Below, one piece after another: positions 1 through 9,431 of a stretch of DNA of 64,000 nt. Where the stretch lies: assembly GCA_973895155.1 (NCBI GenBank), contig OZ316892.1, positions 4,278,001-4,342,000 on the forward strand, written 5' to 3'. Below the pieces are notes generated by a model that saw only the letters and a program-made list of their open reading frames with translations, searched no databases and was not told the origin of the DNA. Source of the DNA: Marsupella aquatica (lineage: Eukaryota > Marchantiophyta). A program made the position numbers and the translations under genes. Position 1 is the stretch's first letter; each line of letters starts with the position of its first letter.

Positions 1-429
1 TTTCAGTTGTAACAATAAATTTTGATATTTAAACTTTGCTAGTGAATAGGAACACTCATGGGGAAGTCTGGGAAGGGCGTTTTCATGTGCATGGGCACGG
101 GTATTGGATCTAATTGAGAGTCTCAAACCTTCATACTTATGGATGGTGGCTTTTGGCCAGAAACAAATGAATATACCTTGTATCAATTTTGTTGGAGCTG
201 GCCTTTTCTTTGAAGACTGCTTTTTGTTGGAGCCTCTACTTTGCATTATGGGAGGTCTCCATTCAAATAAAATGGCTTATTCAAGAATCACTGATGATCT
301 CCTCTCTACCAGCAACCCAGTTGAATTTGAAGCAAGGATTGGATGCAAGGCTTTGGAAGCAAATTCTTCAAATCCTCTTCCATGACTGACTTATGTGGCC
401 ACCTATACTTAAGTGGGAAAAACTATCTA
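1..429. other. Unassigned sequence at left edge
   Basis: No convincing gene is seen. The short open frames at 104-385 and 189-389 overlap each other and show no recognisable motif. Around 370 the sequence CCTCTTCCATGACTGAC resembles the CTTCTTCCATGGCTGAC motif at about 2447 and 2765, so the edge probably belongs to the same repeat mosaic. Confidence 0.5.
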
Positions 430-716
430 GATTCCACCTCTCCATAAAGGCCTTCCCAAGTTTGGCAAAAATCAGCTAGGGTCTTCCATTCACCAGTTTC
501 CCACCTAGTCACATATTCCATTCACCATGATCTTGTTGTATCATTTAAATCTTGGGAGATAAGTGGTAAAACTTATCTACAGTAGATTCCACCTCTCCAT
601 AAAGGCCTTGCCAAGTTTGGCAAAAATCAGCTAGGGTCTTCCATTCGCCAGTTTCCCACCTAGTCACATATTCCATTCATCATGATCTTGCTGCATCTTT
701 AAATCTTGGGAGATCA
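430..716. repeat. Two-unit direct repeat, period about 155 bp
   Basis: Two units begin with GATTCCACCTCTCCATAAAG at 430 and 585. They stay nearly identical for about 130 bp, through CACATATTCCATTCA to AAATCTTGGGAGA. No coding potential is visible. The leading GATTCCACCTCTC motif recurs in older form at 1253 and 1557, so this is a locally duplicated piece of a dispersed repeat. The family was not recognised. Confidence 0.8.
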
Positions 717-1160
717 AGTCCTCTAAAGCTGATTTGGGACTACAAGATAAAAGGAAAACCTGGCCATTATCCTAAAGCACTAGGGAGATCTAATGGTCAA
801 ATTAATCTGGAAAATGCTTAGCAATTCTCTTTAACATGAGGTGACATTGGGGACCTTAGCTGAAGAGTTCTATCTACCCATGGTCATTTAAATTTTTTTC
901 AAGATAAATAGAAAATTCATATGACTTACTGAAAATCTTTGATATATCAATCACAACTCATCAAAAGGTCATTTTCTTTTAACCCCTTTTCACCATTTTC
1001 CTTGTTTGTTTTAAGTGTTAGTTTTCTGTTTTTCATTGTTTTTACATTTCAGGGTTTTAGTTCGTTCTCTTTACCTTGCATCACAAACACAAATAGTCAT
1101 GCGTGGTGTGTCTTGTCTAACTGACCATTCTTGTTTGTGACCAATATTGGGTGTCTCTAA

Positions 1161-1740
1161 TCAAAGCATGAGCTCAATAAAATCCTCTAAACCTTCCTCC
1201 ATGGCCAGCGTGATTATATGGCTAGAGCCTTTTTTGTGGCAAATAATTGCTAGATTCCACCTCTCTTGTCACTTTTAGCAAGAATTTGCTTCATCCTGTG
1301 CTCACTCCTATCCATAGACTCCAATAGCTAGAATCAGGGCGTCATCCATAAATCTGGCGAGATCTAACAGTAAAACTTAAACGACAAAAATTGTATATGG
1401 AAAAGGAGAAAAGTTGGAATTTACCCTGCCATTTCCAGACTTTGATGCAAGGCAGGGAAGGAATGAAACTGTGAGCTTTAGAACTTCAATCTTCAAACCT
1501 TCTGTCAACCCTGGCTTTAGTGGGTACCAGAGTTTTTCAATCCCCAAAATTTGCTAGATTCCACCTCTCTTTGCCACTTGTAGTAAAATTTTGCTAGCTT
1601 TATTTTTTTGTCTTCCATTATCCAGTTTCCCATCAATCCATAGACCCCAATAGCTCAAATCTGGCTGTCATTGTTAAATCTAGGGAGATCTAATGGTCGA
1701 TGTGGATCTAGGAAATTTACATATGGGAAAAGAGTAAACT
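1161..1740. repeat. Diverged copies of the GATTCCACCTCTC repeat
   Basis: Older copies of the repeat seen at 430-716 start at 1253 and 1557. They share the start motif, then CCATAGACYCCAATAGCT and a GGGAGATCTAA tail. Just upstream, TCAAAGCATGAGCTCAA at 1161 recurs at 2411 and, altered, at 2731. Each is followed by CCTTCYTCCATGGC. This is decayed interspersed repeat sequence with no gene. Confidence 0.65.
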
Positions 1741-1859
1741 TTAAAATTCACACTGATTTTTTTGTCTTCCATTAGCCAGAGACCCCAATAATCAAAGTTT
1801 GACTGTTATCATTGGCCGCAAATTAATCTAAAACAATAAGATCAATAAATCCCTAGCCT

Positions 1860-2410
1860 CTAAAGGACCATCCCACATGTGTACAGCGGTTAAAATACCT
1901 AAACATTCTCCTCCTAGCCCAACGTCTCGTTCATTGTGTATAGCAGAGTCGTGTGATCTTTATTGATAACCCTTTTGCTTTGGAGACCTTTGGTGCTCTT
2001 GGACCGGTTTCTGCTAGCTTGGGCCGTTTTTGTATAGAACAAAGGTTGTATCCCCCAGTCTTGGTCCTCACGGCCTTCTTTAGGCAGAGAGGTTCTATTG
2101 CTCTTCAACAGGCCCAGGGTTTCACCATTCTTTGTAGGGCAGAGGCTGTAGATTGAGGGTGTGTTGGCAGATCCCTCTGCCTGACCCCCCTTGCAGTTTA
2201 CTCAGGCTTCTCAGTTTTTTCCAAGTAAGGTTTTAGACTTCTCTTTTCTTTTGTTGGCTAGTTGTTCTTTGGCGTTTCTTTTCTGGCCTCTTGGGCTGGT
2301 TGGTCTTCTTTGTCCCTTTTGTGGTCATTCCCTTGTCCTTTCCCCCCATTATTGGGTTTTTCATCTTTAGAATCCTGTCTCCCCCGTTTGGCACTGTGAT
2401 ATATATGCAA
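1860..2410 (+). mobile_element. SINE-like element with LINE-like 3' tail
   Basis: A head at 1870-1945 contains a weak Pol III A-box-like GCGGTTAAAATACC and a B-box-like CGTTCATTGTG. It is followed by a pyrimidine-rich body and a 3' end TTTGGCACTGTGATATATA at about 2388-2407. The head recurs at 2641-2715, and a better match to a B box, GTTCAATGT, is at 2701. The body is recognisably repeated on the minus strand at 30210-30620 and 32290-32670. The 3' end resembles TTTGGCAGTGTAATATATA at about 12081-12099, behind the non-LTR retrotransposon. SINE is the best fit, but the boxes are imperfect and target-site duplications were not found. Confidence 0.45.
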
Positions 2411-2810
2411 TCAAAGCATGAGCTCAACCCAAATCCTTGGAACCTTCTTCCATGGCTGACTTATGTGGCTACTAGAGTTTGTTTTGTGGCAAGATGTGTT
2501 TGTTTTGAGGCAAGATTTAGTTAGAATGTCCCCTCGCCGAAATCGCTTGGCCACTTCATCATTTGTTTGTCTTCCATTAGCCATAGACCCCATTAATCTA
2601 AAACAATTAGATAAAGAAAACCCTTGAATCTAGAAGGCCGTCCCACATGTGGGACAGTGGTTAAAACACCTAAATCATGCTCCTACTGGCCCAACGTCTC
2701 GTTCAATGTGTATAGTGGAAGAGTCCTGTAATGAAAGCATGAGCTCGAGAAATCCTTGGAACCTTCTTCCATGGCTGGCTGGCTGATGTGGCGACCACCG
2801 AGATCACTGC
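2411..2810. repeat. Second partial copy of the repeat mosaic
   Basis: This stretch repeats the order seen upstream: TCAAAGCATGAGCTCAA (2411), CCATAGACCCC (2581), CTAAAACAATTAGAT, the TCCCACATGTG head (2641), CCCAACGTCTCGTTCA (2690) and then an AAAGCATGAGCTC unit (2734). It aligns by eye to 1161-1960 with many substitutions and gaps. No gene is seen. Confidence 0.6.
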
Positions 2811-3075
2811 CCAACTCGAGTCGACTGTAGTGCAGGTAGGAGTGACGTAAACGATACGGATGTCTCCCAATCCGATGTACAACGGAGTAGTAGTTGTTAA
2901 TGATAGCGCTCATGATTAATTATTCCTCCTCCATCGACTGCCACTACTGGTTTCGCCACCCCCCGTGTTGGACTCTACTCCACTCTACTGTAGTGCAGAA
3001 GACCTCCGGCATACAGTAGGATTGTGGGATCTGGGCAAGAGACGTGACAGGCCTTGGGCCTTGGGAGTGATGATC

Positions 3076-3094
3076 AAGAGAGAGAGAGAGAGAG
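3076..3094. repeat. GA microsatellite
   Basis: A near-perfect run of AG dinucleotides follows TGATGATCA. It is a simple sequence repeat without further meaning. Confidence 0.9.
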
Positions 3095-3140
3095 GGGCAG
3101 GGGGGGTCTTGGCCAGGGTAAATTAACGTGTTTCCTCCTT

Positions 3141-3440
3141 TTAAGGAAGCTGGCCAATAGGGCCTTTGCAAATTTCAACGCTTTGGGTGAGGGAGTATTT
3201 GCAGAGGCCCTATTGGCCAGCTAGCCTCTACAGTGAGTTGGGGTTGCTGTCACGGGTCAGGGCCTAGGACTGAGGTTAACCTATCAGGCCTTGGGAGTGA
3301 TGAGAGACACACTGAGAGGGCCTTCTAAAGAAGTTGGCCAATGGGGAGTCACAAAATCTCCCACAATTTCAATCCTTTGATGGGGTAAAGGTTTTCAAAT
3401 CTATTTTTCACTAGCCTCTTCAGTGACCTGGGGTTACTAC
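3141..3440. repeat. Direct repeat pair containing a strong hairpin
   Basis: A unit at about 3141-3250 recurs diverged at about 3321-3435. Shared landmarks are GAAGYTGGCCAATRGGG, TTTCAAYSCTTTG, ACTAGCCTCT and CAGTGASYTGGGGTT. The first copy carries two 25-nt arms, 3148-3172 and 3198-3222, which are reverse complements with one mismatch around a 25-nt loop. A related phrase, CAGGCCTTGGGAGTGATGA, precedes each copy. Confidence 0.75.
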
Positions 3441-3639
3441 GACTTAGAGGACCAGGGAATATGATCATTCTTAACAGCAAAAAGTTACAGACTGTGATTT
3501 GGTAAACCTTGAATTCTGCTGCAGTAACATTCAACTTAGTAATTCCAATATATCAAGTTTTGAGGTTTCTGACTCCCTAATATCAGTTTATGTGAAGGAG
3601 AAGATGTTAAGATGTGGTTAAACACTAAGTTTTAGTCCA

Positions 3640-5000
3640 TACAATACTTCAAAAACGGAATTTCAAAACACAAGATTGATATTCTGGCCTTTCCTTTTTT
3701 CCTGAAATGAAAACAACTGTGCATTCAGACTGTTGAGAATTCCAGCAACTACATACACACAAGAAACCAGGAACAAGATCACACCAATGCCTTGAATACG
3801 TGGTTCACCTTAGTCAAGGCGAACCACATATTCAAGGCTACATCCATGAAAATGCAATAGTCTTAGTAAGCTTTGACAACCATAGTCACACCAAACCTCC
3901 AAGTACAAGCTCCAAGCTTGCTCCCTCACAAATGAGCATGAATCTCACCGAGGAGCTCTCCTTTGGCCCTCTATATGCTAGGGCACTCTAGTATTCTAAT
4001 TCTCATTAAGTCCCTAATGTCAATTACACTAATAAAGGTTAACCCAACTCTTAAGAGTTAACCCTAACACAGACTTGGGATGAGGAGCTAACAAGAGACA
4101 AGGGTATCCTTCAGGGTGATGTTTGCCATTTGCTCAGGTAGCCAATGTCACCTTGTCTGAAGGAAAACCATGCTCACATCACCTTGTAAACACTATCTTT
4201 TCAGGCTATCCATTGTTTGTAACTTGTGAAATGATAACACAAGAGTGATATTCTGGTCTTTTGTCATTTCCTGGAACCAAAATGTCTTAGGGATGTCTTG
4301 CATGTCTTTGGTCCTTTGCAAATCGGCCCTCAAATGAACTCGTGTCATGAGTTGAGGCAGCAAGAGGGCGGCAGTCCTGATGGCGTCTTTTGTGGAGAAA
4401 CAAAGGCAAGGGCCGGAAAATCTCCGGCCCTTGAGGTCCCGAACCTTTAAAATGTAATAAAACAAAACATTTGATTTTAACTTTTTTCCGACATCTGTGG
4501 CTTGGTGAGGGCCACAGTTTTCAGGACTCTTGCACATGCAAGACAGTCCTTAATGTCTTTGCAGTTCAGGCGCAAAACCGACATGGCACTTACTAGAGTG
4601 GTTAAAGGTCTGACCTGCCCATCTATTATTGGGGGTTATGGTAAGGAGAGGCACTTGGCAGGATGGGACAGGCCTTTGGGCTTGGGAAAGATTAGGGCGA
4701 AGCTTTGCTCCGTCGAGTCTAGTCTCCCCTTAGTCCCCCAAACAACCTTTTGTCCAATCCTGGTGCTTGCAACGACTAAATAGACATGAAAATAAAACAT
4801 TTTTGGGTGCATGTGAAAACCTGGAAAGAATTTTCTTGTATAAATTTTAAATTTCTGATGACGTAACACATGTGTAGAAACACTGGCTTTCAGTGAATAC
4901 ATTGTTTTAAAATATTTTAAGATGCAGAACTTGTGATTAATATTCTGGCCTTGTATTGCTTCCTAAAATGAAAATAACTACTGTTTTGCACAGGTCCTGC
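3640..5000. repeat. Three copies of an ATATTCTGGCC dispersed repeat
   Basis: The core ATATTCTGGYCTT, then TTCCTRAAATGAAAACAACT, occurs near 3678, 4249 and 4940. A fourth copy lies near 53184. Flanks align loosely for 100 bp or more around the 4940 and 53184 copies, both leading into GCACAGGTCCTGCA or GTGCAAATCAGGA. The family is unknown and no coding sequence is seen. Confidence 0.65.
3735..4075. mobile_element. Solo-LTR-like fragment
   Basis: The block ACGTGGTTCACCTTAGTCA followed by GGCTACATCCATGAAAA matches in order a block at 33478-33520 (ACATGGTTCACC then ACTACGTCCAGG) and another at 33919-33960. All three are followed by a short stretch rich in GCTCCC or CTCCAC and end near TTAACCCTAA or GTTAGCCCTA. 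Such blocks are typical of plant LTR retrotransposon LTRs, but no internal domain or matching partner LTR is seen here. Confidence 0.4.
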
Positions 5001-7215
5001 ACCAACCGGGGTGGTACTCAGGTTGTGGCAATAGCTCGCCCATCCGTCAGGAATTTAGGGACAGGGCGAGACGGGAAGGACTCAACATGCCTTGGGACTT
5101 GGGACAGGGTTTGGGGCTGATGAGAGAGAAGGGTCTCTGCTCTCTAGGTTGGCTCTAAATTTAGACCAGCTTTGTTGGGTTGGGTCCCCCCAAACAGTGG
5201 TTGTTGGTAGTCGTGAGGTCAATGAAGGGAGATATGTTTTGGGAACTTGCAATGTCGAGATGATGGTCCCATTTAATAGAGACGCGTCCTCATCCTTCAA
5301 ATCTATCTCAATGTGGGGCTTAGGATTTTTTTCCGTTTTTCTTTTCTGTTGGATTTAGTTGACCATTTCGGTTTTCCTTTGACCATCGCCCACGTGAACG
5401 AGTAGAACAAAGTTTTGTGAGGTGTCATTCGGAGATTGGGATTTGGCTAAAACAGGTTTGTGGGTTAGGTATCAGTTCGTCTTTTCACAAAAAACAAAAG
5501 AAACCTCTCATCCTTCAAAACGCTCAATATTGGAGGGCACAATCCCAATGAGAGGCGGCCTTAAATTATTACAGCAAACTTGTTTAAGAGCTATGAGCAA
5601 AAGTTTGGAGAACAGGCACTGTTTCTCTTTTCGGTTCTGAAAAACATTTGGGCAAGGAACATCCAGCGAAATATGAATAGGTTAAATGGCAAACGAGCAA
5701 ACTAAGAATGGGGAGAAAATTGAGTCTGGAGTGTTTGTAACTATTTTCCTCTCGAGCCATTGTAAGGCAGGAGGTTTCGCTTAACAAAACACTGTCCTTC
5801 AAATCAAACATCTTATGTCATGAACAAATGTCGTATATCAGAGAAGCAGAATGATGCTCTGATGGGTGACAATGTTTTACTTGAGCACTCAATCGACTTG
5901 GCATATATTTTTTCATTTTGTGAAAGGAGTGTGCGGCTTCCCTTGGAAATAAGGTCTGTTGTAAATTCTGATATAGGCATGCAAGCAACTTGATTACCCT
6001 AGGTTTAAGGAGTACCATTAGATATGAGGACTCACCCTCTTAATTCCATGGATTTGGCCACTACGAGGTGAAATTAATTTTTTCTTTGTATTGAGTCACC
6101 ACAGAGTTTCCCTAGTACAATGGGAACATTAGGTTTCGGGAAAGGATGCAATGGATCATCTTTTTGCACACTAACAATGTGAGGGTTTGTACAAAGGGAA
6201 ATTGCTATCTGATTAGTTCGTGATTTTGTCAGAATGTTCTATGAGAGGGTGGTCCAAACATTATAGCTCTAGTAAGAGGTCTACGAGGTCTTTAATAGCT
6301 CAGGATATCTATGTTAGTATTTGTTGACAATGCACTGCACTTTCTTTTGAAAGCACTTTGTACTGAGAAGTAAAATGGAATGCCAAAGACAGAGCTGGGC
6401 CCAGAACGAAACTTTTTAATTATCATTTTCCATCCGACTTCTGGAATCTTATATATCAACTGTTTAGTGTCATATCTGTGGTATAATTTGTTGTGCAGCT
6501 GGTTTCCCTTTGTCTTCCCCCCCCCCCCCCCCTGCCCCTGCCATCTCTCTTGGCTTGGTTTTGCAGCAACAACAATAACAACAAAGGCATACTTAGAGCT
6601 TTCCTCGAATTGGGTGTCTAAGCTAGCTAATAACTAAAAAGCAAAAGGTCGTGTCCAATCCGTTTTTTAGTTATTGGATCTATGTTTGAGAGAGAATATA
6701 TAATTTTGACTTTCTACTACTTTGTTGCGGGGTTCTCAAGATTGTCATTTAAGGTGGTGTGAATCTTATCTCTAGTGTGAAGGAAAATAATCCAGGATCG
6801 TTGGGCCTGAGTTTCATTTGACCATGAGTCTAGTACAGTACCTTATCAATAACCCATGATTTACAATAGTGAACAGCTATTTTCATTTCACTACCTTCCA
6901 GACCTCCACGGGAGGCCGTTGGTTCTTTCTCCAGCAAATAATCTTTCCAAGTCTATTCTTCCAGTAGACAACGTTTATATTAGGCCAAATATTTGTGAAG
7001 CGCCTTTGGGACATTTCACCTCATATAAACTTTCTGATCCTGTAGTGTCTGAAATTTCAATTTCCAATCCATTCCTCTAAATGGCGTGCTTATTTTTACC
7101 GCTTTTGTGAGGTAACAAACCAGATTAAGACAATGGGAAACCAAAACAGGAGTGTTGTCAGACTGATGTTTAGTCATTGCTTACATTAACCAATCCCAGT
7201 AAGCTTCAGAGATAC
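5001..7215. other. No gene recognised
   Basis: Short open frames in this stretch carry no recognisable motif and overlap in several frames. A phrase near 5089 (CCTTGGGACTTGGGACAGG) is another relative of the repeat phrase at 3050 and 4672. The only other landmark is a C homopolymer at 6517-6532. Base composition is ordinary. Confidence 0.5.
6517..6532. repeat. Homopolymer of 16 C
   Basis: An uninterrupted run of 16 cytosines lies in a pyrimidine-rich stretch. Its exact length may be uncertain in any assembly. Confidence 0.9.
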
Positions 7216-7329
7216 TCTTAGAATGTTACTCCATGCCAAGCAAACCCTGGTCCTATGGTGTTTTTAGCTGACCGGGAGATCCCAGACAAGTCACTGACGA
7301 GATTAGGGGCAACACCCAAGACATTCAAA

Positions 7330-8110
7330 GACGCTGATCCTGTCCCACTGGGGTTTTGGGGGCCGGCAGCCCGGGTGCACATGCGATAGGGGCAGCGCAG
7401 TGTCATATTCCACATCGTATTTTCTCCGCAGAATCCGTTCCTTTGCCGTCCTCCCCCCTTTTTTCCAAAAAAAGAAGAGGATCCGTTTATCACTCTATCG
7501 AAGTGACCGAGACCTGGGTCAGAATGGGAACGGGACACGCAGCGCATCCGAACAAAAGATTCATCGGCTTCCACTGCGCTACTCTTTCTTTTTTTCCCCC
7601 TTCCCCCACTGATGGTAGGCGGCGCCATTACTCATTAACCGTCCAGTACGGCCCGGGTCTCGCTGCCCCTCTGTCGCGCTCCCTCGCACGCTCATCGCTA
7701 GGCTTGCCTTCAGCCTGCCCGCCCGCCTTCATGCCCGCCCGCCCGCCCGCTGGCGTCGCAGTACGATACGGCCCCCATGTCCGAGTGGACGCTGATCCTC
7801 TCCTACGTATGCCCGGTACGGGACAACGTTCGTTCCCCGTAACGTACAGAACGCTGATATATACCTACTGTCCATAACTACACAGGGCAGCCCATAATTG
7901 CGTACCTCTGGAACGCCATCATTGCCGTCGATCTGCAAGGCGGCAAGATCAGCCCTCCTGCGCAAAAGTTTTCGAGTTCCCGATTATTGTATTCGTATGC
8001 CCGCGAAACTTCTTGCCCATGACGTGCACGAACAAGATACGTACGTGGGGGACCCGCCGCGGGGGGGAGGTGGCTGGGACCTCGTTTGTACTCTTTACTG
8101 TGGCCGCCGC
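7330..8110. other. GC- and CpG-rich island without a recognised gene
   Basis: GC and CpG density rise sharply, with repeated GCCCGCCCGCC units near 7730 and CCGCCGCGGGGGGG near 8053. Overlapping open frames of 70-173 codons appear on both strands, as expected from GC-rich DNA. Their translations are basic and low-complexity and I recognise no domain. It could be a promoter or first-exon region of an unrecognised gene, or a GC-rich repeat. Confidence 0.5.
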
Positions 8111-8682
8111 TGAGGTAACAAGGAAGAAGGATCATAATTACGGGAACCAAACCGATAAGATCAGCACGACAAAACTCCTCCAAACACGATTGTACATGCT
8201 TGCTGCTAATGGAAGTAGCAAGAGGTCCGGTTTGCGGATTGATGGTAAATAAGTGGACTATTTATTACTGTCGACTGAGAACATCATTCAGGTGACAAAG
8301 ATGGGGAAAGGACAAGGCGGACAGAACTGACAGGGCATGGGGCATTGCGATTGGTCCGACCCACGAGACGCCGACTTATTGGGGCAGGAGTGCAGTGCGT
8401 GGGAGGTGTCGGTAAATTTCACGTGAAGACCGCTACTTTGGAAAGGCAGCTAGCGGTAGATGTGGCTAGCCAACTAAAGATAGCTGTGCTCAATGCGCTG
8501 AATTGGAGAGATGATAGCAATCGAAGTTTTACTAATTTGGGACCTAAAGAAGCGACGCATCATTTTGGCGCAGGGGTAGCTCTGGTACCGGGCTTGTTGG
8601 GTACGATACTACGATGGGTTTGGGCGAGGCTGACCGAGGGCACATCACGGGGGACGTGGCCGGGCCACCGGCGGCGCGAATA
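8111..8682 (+). other. Unassigned sequence with a 117-codon open frame
   Basis: An open frame at 8345-8698 runs into the 5' part of the direct repeat at 8683. The translated product is not recognised. Its position just upstream of the duplicated segment and the non-LTR element suggests it may be a decayed 5' part of mobile DNA. This is inference from position only. Confidence 0.3.
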
Positions 8683-9362
8683 CCAAGTGTTGACTTGACC
8701 CACCGGTTGGGCAGGGCGGTATTGGCGCATGTCGTTGCCCTTATTAGTAGATCGATGGAAGAATCTCGGCTAATTTGGAGGCGAACGGAGAAACGGCAGA
8801 GAGCGGAACGTTCTTATCACGCAAGCGATTAGAAAGCTTTGTGGTGCGCTCTAGAGTGAAGTAGGGCTAGAGTGATAATATCTTCGAGCTTCGGTTTTGC
8901 GCTCGTCATGGTATTTTCGAAAGCAATTTCTGGACTGTCTAATTGGAAGGCTCAATTTTGGTAATGGAGAGTTGGTTCCCAACAGATTCCCCTTTGTGAC
9001 CTCCTGTGTAGTTGACTCTGGAGGATTGTAATTTTTGCCGTTGAGTAGGGCTTTCCTTCCTTTGCAGTTGGTGTGGGACTCTCTGGCTTCTTTGGCTTTT
9101 TTGGCTCTAAACCCAAGTGTTCACTTGACCCTTCCAGTCAGCAGAGAGGTGTTGGTGCAAATTGTTGCCCTTATTAAATGGATAAAGGAATGGGAGCTAG
9201 ATTGGGATCAACCAAAGAAAGGGGTATTCAATCGTCACACAAGCAAATGTTTTGTTTGAAGTGACGTAATACGGTGATACAATCATGGAGCTTCAATGTT
9301 GCTCTTGTTATGGTGTTTTTGAACCAATTTTTGGAGTGTTTAATTGGATTGCTCCATTTTGC
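8683..9362 (+). repeat. Diverged direct repeat pair, about 275 and 250 bp
   Basis: Copy 1 (8683-8960) and copy 2 (9113-9362) share CAAGTGTTSACTTGACCC, GTTGCCCTTATTA, GAGCTTC and TAATTGGA in the same order. Similar peptides can be read from both (VDLTHRLGRAVLAHVVALI and VHLTLPVSREVLVQIVALI). Copy 1 is CpG-rich and copy 2 is CpG-poor, with many CG in copy 1 opposite TG or CA in copy 2. The function of the peptide is unknown. The pair abuts the retrotransposon and may be part of it. Confidence 0.7.
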
Positions 9363-9431
9363 GTGGCTGGTGGCCCCTCTGGCTATGTCTTTGAGCATTT
9401 TCGTGATTTATTCCCCCCTGAGGATCCTTAG

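Noticed and set aside
7356-7877. 173-codon frame in the GC island
   Set aside because: Competing frames of similar length exist on both strands and no domain is recognisable.
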